A DNA stretch of 64,000 nucleotides from Eggerthellaceae bacterium (GCA_009782605.1 WRIR01000008.1:1-64000), one strand, 5' to 3'. Shown: positions 51,220 through 60,111, numbered from the stretch's first letter. Translations and numbers: made by a program. Notes: generated by a model from the letters alone, not told the origin.

Positions 51220-53457
51220 CTAGCGGGGGTTTGCCGACCGACCCCTCCTTTCGAGCGCCCTCGTGATGAGGGCTTCTGTAACCTGGGGGTTCTTCCCTAA
51301 AAGTGGGCCATGGAGGTATGAGCCGAGGACATTTCTGTAGAACACCCCGTCTATCTTCTCCGTATCGTTGTTCCCGTGGCCGGTCGACGACACGACGCGC
51401 CCGAAGGGGCGCAGGCCATCTCCCAGGAAGGTCCGTCCGGCGTGGTTCTCATACCCGGTGACCGGCTGTGTAGAAAGCTCGGTTTGTAGGCTTATGTCGC
51501 CGACGAGGCGGCCCGCCTTCCCCCCGGCATCCGTGGTCACCATGTCCACCAGCCCCAGGCCCGGGATGGGCCTCCCGCCGACCAGCTGCTCGTGCCCGAG
51601 AAGCTGGAAGCCCCCGCAGACCGCCAGGAGCACGCCGTCGGCCTCCACGAAGGCGCGCAGCTTCTCGCGTATGCCGAGCAGCTGCTCCGACGCAAACGCC
51701 TGTTCGCGGTCAGGGCCGCCGCCTATAAACACGATGTCGATGTCGGCGAGGTCGAGAAGGCCGAGGGCCTGGCCCTGGGTGACAGAGACTGCCTCGACGG
51801 GGATGCCGCGCCATTCACAGTGCTTCCGCAGACAGGTCACGTTGCCTCCATCGCCGTAGAAGTTCAGCAAGTCGGGAAGGAGGTGGGCGATCCTGACGGG
51901 CTGCTCGGTGTGGCGGGGGGGCTGCTCGGTGTGGCGGGGGGGCTGCTCGGTGTGGCGGGGGGAAGGGTGGGTTTCTGTCCCGCTTTGACGAGCCTGCCTG
52001 TCTGCCGCCTTGACGAGGCGTGGAGAAGAGGCACCGCCCCCGGTGTCACGCCCGCTGTCACGCCGCTCCAAGCGGAGCAAATCTTCCCGGACGGGAGGGA
52101 GCGCGGTGTAGTTCGCTATAAGGTAGGCCTGGCCCTCGAAGGACTGGCCCGCCAGGAGGGCGAGCACGTCCTCGGCGCTGTCGACCAGCTCCGCTTCAAG
52201 CCCGGCATATCGCAGGCGGGTCTGCAGGTCTTCTCTGCGGATGCCTCCCGCAAAGACCGGCAGGGCGGCCTGTTCCCCACTCTCTAAGCGCCGTGCAAGC
52301 GCCTCGAAATCAACGTCCCACAGCCACGAGGGATCGCGCCCGTCGCCCTCCTTGTCGTTCACGAAGAAGGCGGCCGCAACCGGGCCGGTATCGTGCAGGA
52401 TAAGGGAGAGGTTCTGGTTGAAGCCCGTCGGGTTCTTCGCCAGGTTGAGCAGGACCGGCCGCCCTTCGACCGAGAAGCGCTGCAGGCGGCCGTTTTGGGG
52501 GTCGAAGGCGTCAAGCGCACCGTGGAAGGCCGCTTCCGGGCAGCCCAGCAGGCGGGCGAGCGCGAATGCGGCGAGCAGGTTGTAGGCCATGTACTCCCCA
52601 CTGTAAGCGGCGCTGATGCGCGTGCGGGCGCCCTGTTCCGCCAAGACCTCGAAGCTCAGCCCTTCGGCGCCCAGACTGATGTCCTGCGCCGCAAAGTCGA
52701 GCGGCGGGCGGCCAAAGCCACAGAGCCCGCAGGCGTACTCGCCCAGGTGCTCGTAGCGGCGGGAAGCATAAGCGAGCATCCCCGAACACATCGGGCACAT
52801 CTGGTAGAACGGGGCCGGGGACGCCTCCCCGCCAGAGGTGTGACAGGGGGGGCCGCCGTCACCGTCCCCCTCGCCATCTCCCTCGCCACGCCCCGTCCCG
52901 AAGGTCGCCTTCTTGTTCGGCACCCGTGCCGCAACAGCGGCGCAGAAGGGGTCGTCGGCGTTGTAGACAAGCACGGTACGCGGCGAGGACTCCAGGGCCG
53001 CAACAAGGCTGTCCTGGATAACGCTGACTTCCCCGACCCGGTCGAGCTGGTCGCGGAAGAGGTTCAAGAGCAGCAGGTAGTCGGGGGCGAGCTGGGGGAG
53101 CACTTTTGCCGCCCAGAGCTCGTCGCACTCAAACACGCCCCAGTCGGCCTCCTTGCCGTGCAGCAGCGCGGTGGCGATGCCGGAGTCGAGGTTGGCCCCG
53201 GTGCGGTTGCAGACCACCGTGCTGCCGGCATGCTCAAGTGCGTCTGCAACCAGGTTGTTCACGGTCGTCTTCCCATTCGTCCCACACACGACGGCCGAGC
53301 CCTTCCGCAACAGCGGCTTGAGGCCAGCAATGATGTGCGGGTCTATCAGGAGGGCGGCCTTTCCGGGGAAGTTCGCCGCGGGGCGGCGAAAGACATGCCG
53401 GAGGCCCCAGGTGCTCAGTGCGCTTGCCCCGCGCGCGGCCACCCGTCTCAAGCCCAT
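51220..53457 (-). CDS. murT-gatD: MurT-GatD fusion: lipid II isoglutaminyl synthase
   Basis: 745 residues. The N-terminal ~480 are MurT, a Mur-ligase relative: ATP loop CGTNGKTT (58-65), a Cys4 zinc site (CPMCSG and CGLCGF) and the C-terminal DUF1727-type half. The last ~230 are GatD, a class I glutamine amidotransferase with the nucleophile in LLAVCGGFQLLG and the histidine in GSYLHGPLLG. Together they amidate the alpha-carboxyl of D-Glu in lipid II. MurT and GatD are usually two proteins. Here a linker containing three PRHTEQP units (21-bp repeats in the DNA) joins them. A GGAAGGGAGGGG site precedes the ATG. Confidence 0.93.
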   Translation of the reverse strand: MGLRRVAARGASALSTWGLRHVFRRPAANFPGKAALLIDPHIIAGLKPLLRKGSAVVCGTNGKTTVNNLVADALEHAGSTVVCNRTGANLDSGIATALLHGKEADWGVFECDELWAAKVLPQLAPDYLLLLNLFRDQLDRVGEVSVIQDSLVAALESSPRTVLVYNADDPFCAAVAARVPNKKATFGTGRGEGDGEGDGDGGPPCHTSGGEASPAPFYQMCPMCSGMLAYASRRYEHLGEYACGLCGFGRPPLDFAAQDISLGAEGLSFEVLAEQGARTRISAAYSGEYMAYNLLAAFALARLLGCPEAAFHGALDAFDPQNGRLQRFSVEGRPVLLNLAKNPTGFNQNLSLILHDTGPVAAAFFVNDKEGDGRDPSWLWDVDFEALARRLESGEQAALPVFAGGIRREDLQTRLRYAGLEAELVDSAEDVLALLAGQSFEGQAYLIANYTALPPVREDLLRLERRDSGRDTGGGASSPRLVKAADRQARQSGTETHPSPRHTEQPPRHTEQPPRHTEQPVRIAHLLPDLLNFYGDGGNVTCLRKHCEWRGIPVEAVSVTQGQALGLLDLADIDIVFIGGGPDREQAFASEQLLGIREKLRAFVEADGVLLAVCGGFQLLGHEQLVGGRPIPGLGLVDMVTTDAGGKAGRLVGDISLQTELSTQPVTGYENHAGRTFLGDGLRPFGRVVSSTGHGNNDTEKIDGVFYRNVLGSYLHGPLLGKNPQVTEALITRALERRGRSANPR
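51901..51962 (-). repeat. 21-bp tandem repeat in the MurT-GatD linker
   Basis: Three tandem copies of a 21-bp unit (starts 51901, 51922, 51943), in frame, encoding seven residues each. Slippage would change linker length without breaking the frame. Confidence 0.85.
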
Positions 53458-53538
53458 GCCCGTCCCCTCCCTTCCTTTCGGGGGAGCCGGAGGGCCCGAG
53501 AAGGCCGGGGGTGTGGGAGGGATCCCATCAAGCTGCCC

Positions 53539-53742
53539 TCACGCGCCGCCTTCTGCCGCGGTCTCGTCAACCGGGATGAACAGGTCGCATTTGCAGATGC
53601 CCTCGCTCACGAACTCGTCGCAGGGACACAGGGACGTGTCGTCGATGTTCACCCGGCAGGGGCAATGCCCGTTGCGCTTGGAAATCCCCCTGATGATGCC
53701 CATCACATAATCGGAATCGGGGTTGATGCGATATCCTTTCAT
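53539..53742 (-). CDS. Small ferredoxin-thioredoxin-reductase-like protein
   Basis: 67 residues with six cysteines as CPC (27-29), CPC (39-41) and CKC (50-52). This is the pattern of the catalytic chain of ferredoxin:thioredoxin reductase (CPC-x16-CPC-x8-CHC), with a shorter first spacing of nine residues. In the family these hold a 4Fe-4S cluster beside a redox disulfide. The full catalytic chain is near 110 residues, so this is a minimal version. It overlaps the thioesterase by 4 bp (ATGA) and is 81 bp ahead of murT-gatD. A redox or cluster role is likely; the partner is unknown. Confidence 0.75.
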   Translation of the reverse strand: MKGYRINPDSDYVMGIIRGISKRNGHCPCRVNIDDTSLCPCDEFVSEGICKCDLFIPVDETAAEGGA

Positions 53743-54254
53743 CGTGCTTCCTTTCCTGCCAGGGCCGCCTCGTGTGCGCCGCCCCCGGCCCTTTCTGTCG
53801 CCGAGCCTGTTACCCGGGCCTTCTTCGCCGCGGCCTTCTCGGCCAGGCGCTCGTAACTCACCGCAAGCGTGAGGACGCTGCCTTCCGAGACGATGTCGCC
53901 CTCGTCGTCGTAGGCCGCGACATTCCAGAAGGTCTTGGGGCCTTCCCTCCGGTCGACCTGTGCAACGCCCCGTAGCATGCCGTGGGTGGCGCTTTTGCGG
54001 TGGCTGACGTTCACATTGACCCCGAAGACCGTCTCCTTGCTGGCATCGGCATTGTTCGACGCGCCGTAACTGGCAGCGCTTTCAAGCAGGGCTATCGTGG
54101 CGCCGCCGTGCACGACCCTGTCGGGCTGGTACAGGTCGGCGCTTATCGGCATGTGCATCTCGACGCGCTCCGTGCCCGACTCGATCACCTTGATGCCCAG
54201 CAGGCTCATCAACCCGTTCGTCTCGCGCGTCCATTCGTTCGTCCACTCGCCCAT
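53739..54254 (-). CDS. Hotdog-fold thioesterase, possible DHNA-CoA thioesterase
   Basis: 171 residues of the PaaI/YdiI-type hotdog family. The catalytic stretch VVHGGATIALLESAASYG closely matches the YdiI (MenI) pattern HGGAS..LAES, including the Glu. GVNVNVSHRKSATHG follows. The last 25 residues are an Ala/Lys-rich tail. In the menaquinone pathway MenI releases DHNA from DHNA-CoA, and no other candidate is in the window, so this may be it; the family also has broad-range members. It starts after AGGAAAGGAAA. Confidence 0.75.
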   Translation of the reverse strand: MGEWTNEWTRETNGLMSLLGIKVIESGTERVEMHMPISADLYQPDRVVHGGATIALLESAASYGASNNADASKETVFGVNVNVSHRKSATHGMLRGVAQVDRREGPKTFWNVAAYDDEGDIVSEGSVLTLAVSYERLAEKAAAKKARVTGSATERAGGGAHEAALAGKEAR

Positions 54255-54317
54255 AGATTTCCTTTCCTACACGGCCGCAGTCCCCAGGGCCGCAACCATC
54301 CCGTGGCCTCGGCGGCC

Positions 54318-55220
54318 TCAGTACAAAACGACCGCCATGCTCCCGCAGGCCTCGAAAAGGGCGCGGAAGTCCTCGATATCGTGTCTGACATCGCCATGGG
54401 TCGGGTCGCTGATAAGAACCTGCCCGGCCCCGCGGTCGATCCCATAGAGTACCACACAATGCTCCCGCTCGTACCAGTTCCAACCGTCAAGCTCGATGCC
54501 GGTGAACCCGGGCATGGTGCCGTCGATCGTCGTCCAAACCAGCACCGGGTAGCCTTTTTTGGGAAAAAGGAGCAGCTCGTCCCACGGAGTCCCGCTTATG
54601 TCGCGGGCCTGGATGTCCGACGACCGGCTTTCCAGGAAGCGGTTCGCCGCCGCCACGATGCCCGGCGGATACACCGTCATCCCTTCCTCGGTACGGGGAT
54701 CCCCCACAAAACCGTTGACGAAGTCGTCCTCGGAGTATGTGAGGAATGAGTCGGCGATGGCCGTCTTCTCAACAGCAAAGCCCATGCTGCGCAGCACTAT
54801 GGTGAGCGCGACGGACTCGCACCCCGTCGGCAGCTCCGGGTATTGGTTGACGAACTGCACCCGCTGGGCGTAGGCCGCCACCGGGAAGCGGGGATCCGAG
54901 ACGGAGAAAGCGCGGCGGTCAGTCAGGACGGCCTCAAAGGCCTGGGGGCCGAGGATGAGGGCAGGCCCGGCCGGGGGAAGCACTTTTCGCAGGTCGACTG
55001 CAGAAAAGAGAGAGGATGCCGAAACGGGGGAGCCCCAGAAGGGAGGGGCTTCCCCGGCCCTGTCCTCCGCCTCGTGGGCCTGGCCCTGCTGCGGGGCCTC
55101 GGCAGGGGCGGCCTCCCGGTCGCGCCACAGGATGCTCGGTATGCTCAACGCCACGATGAGGGCGGCGAGGACGACAGCCGCCACGGCGACAGAAGCCTTC
55201 TTCTTCTCTCCGTTCGCCAT
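54318..55220 (-). CDS. Membrane-anchored C39-like cysteine peptidase
   Basis: 300 residues. One transmembrane helix near the N-terminus (VAVAAVVLAALIVALSIPSIL), a linker of about 80 residues, then a papain-like C39 fold (about 115-300). The probable nucleophile is Cys134 in LPTGCESVAL, the histidine lies in EHCVVLYG, and LISDPTHG gives the third position. It should act outside the membrane on proteins or peptidoglycan cross-links; the substrate is unknown. It starts 12 bp after the response-regulator stop, so it is a likely target or partner of that system. Confidence 0.85.
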   Translation of the reverse strand: MANGEKKKASVAVAAVVLAALIVALSIPSILWRDREAAPAEAPQQGQAHEAEDRAGEAPPFWGSPVSASSLFSAVDLRKVLPPAGPALILGPQAFEAVLTDRRAFSVSDPRFPVAAYAQRVQFVNQYPELPTGCESVALTIVLRSMGFAVEKTAIADSFLTYSEDDFVNGFVGDPRTEEGMTVYPPGIVAAANRFLESRSSDIQARDISGTPWDELLLFPKKGYPVLVWTTIDGTMPGFTGIELDGWNWYEREHCVVLYGIDRGAGQVLISDPTHGDVRHDIEDFRALFEACGSMAVVLY

Positions 55221-55232
55221 GCAGGGTCTCGC

Positions 55233-55946
55233 TTAAAGCCCCAGGGCCTTTTTGAGGGCGGCGACACGGCGGCGGGACACCGGGATCTTCTCGTCGGAGC
55301 CGTTCAGGACCAGCAGCAGGGTGCCTCCCGAGACCGGCTCGATCTCTTCGACGAGCGAGAGGTTCACCAGATAACCCCGGTGCACCCGGAAGAAGCCGTG
55401 CCCGTCGAGGCGCTTCTCCAGCTGCGCCAGGCTGACCGTTGAAAAGTAGCGGTCGGAGTCGGTCTGCAGGTAAGCATAGTCGTCGCGTGCCATGACGAAG
55501 CGTATCTTGTCGATGCCGATAAGTATCTTCTTCCCGCCCTTTTCCACCGGGATGCGCTCGGCCCGCTGCGCCTTCGCATGGAGCGACACGTGCTCGCGCA
55601 CCCGTGTGATGGCCTGCGCCAGGCGGTCGGTCTCGACGGGTTTCACCAGATAGTCGACGGCACTCACCTTGAAGGCGTCGAGAGCGAACTCGCTGTAGGC
55701 CGTCACGAACACGACTGCAGGGGGGTACTTCAGGCGTTGAAGCGCGTCGGCGAGCTGGAGGCCGGTCGCCTCAGGCATGGAGATGTCGAGGAAGACCACG
55801 TCGCAAGGATGCTCCTTGAGCCTTTCGATGGCGTCCCTGACACTTGCCGCCTCCGCAACGATCTCGGTCTGAGCCAGCTCGTCAAGCAGGTACTTCAGTT
55901 CCGAGCGCGCAGGGGTCTCGTCATCAACGATGATTGTCTTCAGCAT
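55233..55946 (-). CDS. LytTR-family response regulator
   Basis: 237 residues. The receiver domain (1-120) has the acidic pair DDE at 8-10, the phosphorylated Asp54 (VVFLDISMP) and Lys in YLVKPVE. The LytTR DNA-binding domain (about 135-237) carries FFRVHRGYLVNL and IPVSRRRVAALKKAL. The start at 55946 is the first ATG that leaves a normal receiver; the longer frame to 56180 runs back through the promoter. The matching LytS-type kinase is 2.9 kb upstream, past an AT-rich island. Confidence 0.92.
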   Translation of the reverse strand: MLKTIIVDDETPARSELKYLLDELAQTEIVAEAASVRDAIERLKEHPCDVVFLDISMPEATGLQLADALQRLKYPPAVVFVTAYSEFALDAFKVSAVDYLVKPVETDRLAQAITRVREHVSLHAKAQRAERIPVEKGGKKILIGIDKIRFVMARDDYAYLQTDSDRYFSTVSLAQLEKRLDGHGFFRVHRGYLVNLSLVEEIEPVSGGTLLLVLNGSDEKIPVSRRRVAALKKALGL

Positions 55947-56031
55947 GGTCGCTTTTCCTCCAGGTCGACGTCTTCGGGGCCGCACAGGCCACCGGTAGGG
56001 TTTTCTTGGATGTGCCTTGTCAGGCCCCTCA

Positions 56032-56060
56032 ATTATAGGGCAAGATTTCCCTCCGCCCAA
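56032..56060 (-). promoter_or_regulatory. Promoter of the LytTR regulator
   Basis: On the minus strand, -35 TTGGGC (56060-56055), a 17-bp spacer, and a perfect -10 TATAAT (56037-56032), about 85 bp before the start codon. It gives the regulator its own transcript downstream of the restriction-modification island. Confidence 0.7.
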
Positions 56061-56228
56061 AAGATTCGCACAAGCGGCACGAGCCGAACCGCACAAACGA
56101 CATTTCCGATCAACCGCCAATTCCTTGCATGTGCCGTCATTGGCCTTTAGTGTCGTAAATACTTCATTCGTAAATTCCACTTTTTGGCAATTTATTCGTA
56201 CATTCTTCGTATGTTGAATGGGGAAACA

Positions 56229-56993
56229 CTATGCAAGCGCTTCGGCGACTCTCCCCCTTATCGCCGCCTCGAATTTTAGCCATGTCATATCACTGGCCGG
56301 TTCAATCATTTTCATTTTTGCAGGATCAACTAAAGCATAAAAAACGCGGTCATAGACACGCTCGGTCATTAAGCGCCTACATGACACAATGGAGCGTTCA
56401 AGGTATCCCGTTTCTTGATATTCACGATCAACAGGGAAATGGGGCTGTCTAAACTTTGTTGAAGTATGTATTTTTACATCATCTCTAATTACGAATACGT
56501 ATCCAAGCCACGGTGTTGAATGATTGTATAGGTCGTATCGGCAGGCAGTTTGAAAATCAAACCCCGATCCTATCGCCTCTTCCGTACGATTGTTCATGTT
56601 GTTGCCATATGAGCTCCAAATGGATTTTAATTCGATTGCGGCTATTAATTTTTCTTCTCGAACAACTACGATATCCCAAGACTTTTCTGGACGAAAAAAA
56701 CCTGGTAATTCTACTCCTCTTTTTCCAAAATGGATTTCTTCCTTATTTATTCCAGAGTCAATGAATACTTGAGCAATCACATCAGCAAGGGCATCTAGAT
56801 GTCCTCCACTTGTTACTTGGCTCCTGAATCCTTGATCCATATTGCCGGCTACTTGTTGACGTTTCGCTGCGTCTTCGCGTGATGACTCAATGCCAACAAT
56901 TGCGTATTCCACAGCTCGTTTAATATCATTTCCGTTAAACTGCAATTTTATTCTCCCTGTATCCAAAGGCAATCGAAGCTGCCTCATTAGCAA
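56229..56993 (-). CDS. Type II restriction endonuclease, PaeR7I/XhoI family
   Basis: 254 residues. The family core is clear: NMDQGFRSQVTSGGHLDALAD, then FGKRGVELPGFFRPEKSWD, AAIELKS (catalytic Asp/Glu-Lys) and NNRTEEAIGSGFD. These match PaeR7I-type enzymes, which cut CTCGAG. Codon use is AT-rich, unlike the neighbours. The frame overlaps the 3' end of the methylase gene by 59 bp if the ATG at 56993 is used; a TTG near 56943 is an alternative that would fit the family's usual length better. The specificity is inferred from the family only. Confidence 0.88.
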   Translation of the reverse strand: MLMRQLRLPLDTGRIKLQFNGNDIKRAVEYAIVGIESSREDAAKRQQVAGNMDQGFRSQVTSGGHLDALADVIAQVFIDSGINKEEIHFGKRGVELPGFFRPEKSWDIVVVREEKLIAAIELKSIWSSYGNNMNNRTEEAIGSGFDFQTACRYDLYNHSTPWLGYVFVIRDDVKIHTSTKFRQPHFPVDREYQETGYLERSIVSCRRLMTERVYDRVFYALVDPAKMKMIEPASDMTWLKFEAAIRGRVAEALA

Positions 56994-58545
56994 GACTATA
57001 ATCCTTATTAACGAATGCCTTTTTCAAGGCGTCCGCAATATCATTGGCTATAGTGTCTGGGTCAGGAACCCTGATTTTCCTAAGAAATTGCGCTTGGAAT
57101 CGAAGCGTACCTCCACGCATTTTGACTCCGTAAGCATCGATGAATAGCTCGCAATAGAAAGACATCAACAACCCGCCAAGCACCAGTAAATCCCATTTTT
57201 CTGAGGTGATATAATACAAATTTCCGTGAGGATAGTGCTTATCGTCATAATAAGGTTCGAGTCTATAGTGCATATCCTGAATTAAGAGTTTCGGTGTATT
57301 TTCGAGTCCGGGACGATAGTTGTCAATGGTTCTAAACCATGTTCCGGAATTCTTTTTTGCAATATGCCTTTTACCAAGGACAGTGCGATTGTTAGAAAAA
57401 AAATCGCATAGTTTTTTGGTATTGGACAAATCCGAGAGTGAGCCATCTTTGTTCCAAGGACTAACAAGCCACAATGGGTCTGTGTAAACGCTCTCAGTAC
57501 TTAACTGCCGGGATGTAATCATAGGAATCAAATGTTCTGGCTCAACAAGGTCTTTTACCCTAGTAAGAAAGATGCTATCGTTGCCCGTTGCCATTCCAAT
57601 TCCGACACGTGTTCCTGTTTCTAGGCTTTCGAGCATTGGAAAATGCTCTTCAAGATCGCATAATAGGGCTTGTTTTTCAGGCAAAAGAAGAGGCCAAGAC
57701 CCATCTGTAAGTTTCTTTGCTTGGATTTCTCCTATACGGCAATTTTGAACACCTTGAAAAACTTTTCGCTCGAAAGCATCGGCCAATTTAACTGCTTCTT
57801 TTTCATCAAAATATGAAGTGGCTTCAACATAGATGACGTTACCTTGTGTTGCTTTGGATATGGTTGAAATGGCAGGGTAGGCAGAAACATTACTTTCAAA
57901 GGCATTAACATCATGCATTGAAATAATTGACTCAACTGCATAATTTTCAATAATATACTTGCGAAGCTTTTTGCCATATGAATTATGCATCCATCTATCA
58001 GCGCAAATAAAGGAAAGTTTGCCGGAAGAATTCAGCATGGATAAACCTTTTTCATAAAATCCGATGAATAGATCGCTGCCAGGAGTCATTGTCTGACAGT
58101 TCATCAGGTATTTTTGCTTCTTTTCTTCATCAATGTCGTTCGATCGAAGATATGGTGGATTGCCAACGAGAAAATCTGCGCTGGTAAATTGCGGCATTAT
58201 TAAAAAATCATCCTGGATAACCCAGCTTTCAATCAATTTATTTGAAAGCTGGGAATCGATATTTTCAGAAGTAAGTAAGGCGCTTAGAGATCTCTTTGTG
58301 GTGGTTATTGAAGAGGGACAAACGTCGATGGCTTTTATTGATCCGTGCAAATCATCGAAATTATGACCAAATAGTCTGCATGACTCTATCAGTCGTTTTG
58401 CCATCTGTACCACAAAAACGCCAGTTCCGCAGGAGGGCTCTACTGCAACCCTTCTCGATAAATCGATACGAGAGTCATAACCGCACAAATCGAGCATCAG
58501 ATTGACGATCCATTCTTTTGTATAAACAACTCCGTTTTTCTTCAT
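56935..58545 (-). CDS. N6-adenine DNA methyltransferase, partner of PaeR7I-like enzyme
   Basis: 536 residues from the ATG at 58545, which has AGGAAAG before it; the frame extends to 58575. It starts GVVYTKEWIVNLMLDL, with SAM motif I VEPSCGTGVFVVQMAK, the catalytic NPPYLRS (motif IV) and a C-terminal target-recognition half, as in M.PaeR7I and other gamma-class N6-adenine enzymes. It protects host DNA from the overlapping endonuclease gene. AT-rich, so likely acquired by transfer. No controller (C) gene is evident. Confidence 0.92.
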   Translation of the reverse strand: MKKNGVVYTKEWIVNLMLDLCGYDSRIDLSRRVAVEPSCGTGVFVVQMAKRLIESCRLFGHNFDDLHGSIKAIDVCPSSITTTKRSLSALLTSENIDSQLSNKLIESWVIQDDFLIMPQFTSADFLVGNPPYLRSNDIDEEKKQKYLMNCQTMTPGSDLFIGFYEKGLSMLNSSGKLSFICADRWMHNSYGKKLRKYIIENYAVESIISMHDVNAFESNVSAYPAISTISKATQGNVIYVEATSYFDEKEAVKLADAFERKVFQGVQNCRIGEIQAKKLTDGSWPLLLPEKQALLCDLEEHFPMLESLETGTRVGIGMATGNDSIFLTRVKDLVEPEHLIPMITSRQLSTESVYTDPLWLVSPWNKDGSLSDLSNTKKLCDFFSNNRTVLGKRHIAKKNSGTWFRTIDNYRPGLENTPKLLIQDMHYRLEPYYDDKHYPHGNLYYITSEKWDLLVLGGLLMSFYCELFIDAYGVKMRGGTLRFQAQFLRKIRVPDPDTIANDIADALKKAFVNKDYSLANEAASIAFGYRENKIAV

Positions 58546-58575
58546 TCGCTTCTTTCCTATATCTTCAAAGACCAC

Positions 58576-58767
58576 CTATATCTTACTCTTCAGATGCCTC
58601 TTATTTTGAATTCTTCGTAAACCTTCTACGATAAACTGAGATGCTAATTCTGCTTGCACGAATATGAGTCTATTCCTTCTCTTCAGGGGCAGCAGGAAAG
58701 AGCTGTAGGTCTCCTCCAGTGCCTCTGCTAGTCCAATAAATGCCGCTGAGATGATCAACACCCTCAA
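58576..58767 (-). CDS. Short frame of unknown function before the methylase
   Basis: 63 residues, with an N-terminal hydrophobic stretch (VLIISAAFIGLAEAL) then basic sequence ending RHLKSKI. It lies at the boundary of the AT-rich island, between the kinase gene and the methylase. No family is recognised. It may be a real small gene, a remnant of what was there before insertion, or chance. Confidence 0.3.
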   Translation of the reverse strand: MRVLIISAAFIGLAEALEETYSSFLLPLKRRNRLIFVQAELASQFIVEGLRRIQNKRHLKSKI

Positions 58768-58796
58768 CTGCTATTCGACAAGTGCCCTACGCCTGC

Positions 58797-60098
58797 TTAC
58801 GGGCAGCGCAGGGTGAGGGTGACTGTGGTGCCGACACCCGGCTGGCTTTCGACCTGCATGGAGGCGTCCGGGCCGAAGTGGCCCTTGATGCGGTCGCTCA
58901 CGTTGCCGACGGCGATTCCCAGCCCCGTGGTCGACTTCGGGTTCAGGATGCTCTCGCAGGTCTCCTTGCTCATCCCGACGCCGTTGTCCCTCACATACAC
59001 GCGCACGTCCTCGCCCTGCGCCTTCCCCACGACCTCGATGTCGAGCTTCCCCGTTGAGGGGAGCGCATGGCGCACGGCGTTCTCGACGAGCGGCTGGATG
59101 AGGAAGGGCGGGACCAGCATGTCCTCGACCTCCGGGTCGACCTCCACCTCGATGCCGACCCGGTCCTCGCCGAAACGGGCGACCTCGAAGGAGAAGTACC
59201 GCAGCGTCTGCTCTATCTCGCGCGAGAAGAGGATCAGGTCGGCAGAGTCCTCAAGCGTCCTGCGGTAGAAGACGGCGAACTCGCGCAGGAGTATCCGCGC
59301 CTTTTCCGGGTCTGTCCGCACGAGCGAGGCAATGGTGTTGATAGTGTTGAAGAGAAAGTGCGGGTTGATCTGGCTTTGGAGGGCCTTGAGCTCCATCCGG
59401 GTCGCCAGCTTCGTCTGCTGCTCAAGGGCCGAGGCGGCCATCTGGGTCGACAGCAGCGTGCCGAAGCCCTCGGCGATCGATTTTTGGGCCTCGCTGATGT
59501 GCGTGGCCTTGCGGTAGTAGAATTTCAAGGTCCCCGCGGCGCGCCCGCCGACCGAGAGCGGCACGATGATGGCCGCCTTGATGTTGGCGGACTTCGTGGG
59601 GAAGCCGATGTCTTCCGGTGTGGGCAGAATCCTCATCTGGCCGTCCTCGATGGCCAAGCGCGTCGCCTGGGTGCGGACGGCGCTTCCCGGCGGGCTCGCC
59701 TCCCGGTCGGCTCCGGCATACCCGAGGATCTGTTCCTCGTCGGTGATGGCCACGGCGATGGCGCCGGTCGAAGGCAGGAGCAGGTCGCAAACCTTTTGGG
59801 CAGAGTCTATGTCAAGCCCCTCCTTCATGCAGGCGAGCGTCTGGCTTGCCAGCTTCAGCATCGAGTCGGTCTGGCGGGCCCGGACGCTGTCGGGATCCAT
59901 AAGGAGGCGCGAGACCAACACCAGCGAAGAGGTGAAAGCGATGCCTGCCAAGACGATGACGGGCGTGTTGAAGGTAGGCTGGAGCAGCGACCCCAGCAAG
60001 ACGAAGCCCGAAAGCACCGTCAGGGTGAACATCAGCATTTCCAGGGTGAAGAAGCGGGGAAGGTGCGACTTGTCCCGCCTTTCCTTTTTCGATGTCAT
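58797..60098 (-). CDS. LytS-type sensor histidine kinase
   Basis: 433 residues from the ATG at 60098. Two N-terminal membrane helices (about 15-60), a GAF-like sensor region (about 85-225), then a His-kinase domain with the phospho-accepting His in QSQINPHFLFNTIN. The ATPase domain has the N box LVENAVRHALP and the G motifs DNGVGMS and GLGIAVGN. It should phosphorylate the LytTR regulator at 55233-55946, its likely partner. A longer frame to 60161 overlaps the permease gene. The signal is unknown. Confidence 0.9.
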   Translation of the reverse strand: MTSKKERRDKSHLPRFFTLEMLMFTLTVLSGFVLLGSLLQPTFNTPVIVLAGIAFTSSLVLVSRLLMDPDSVRARQTDSMLKLASQTLACMKEGLDIDSAQKVCDLLLPSTGAIAVAITDEEQILGYAGADREASPPGSAVRTQATRLAIEDGQMRILPTPEDIGFPTKSANIKAAIIVPLSVGGRAAGTLKFYYRKATHISEAQKSIAEGFGTLLSTQMAASALEQQTKLATRMELKALQSQINPHFLFNTINTIASLVRTDPEKARILLREFAVFYRRTLEDSADLILFSREIEQTLRYFSFEVARFGEDRVGIEVEVDPEVEDMLVPPFLIQPLVENAVRHALPSTGKLDIEVVGKAQGEDVRVYVRDNGVGMSKETCESILNPKSTTGLGIAVGNVSDRIKGHFGPDASMQVESQPGVGTTVTLTLRCP

Positions 60099-60111
60099 TC
60101 TCACACGCCTT

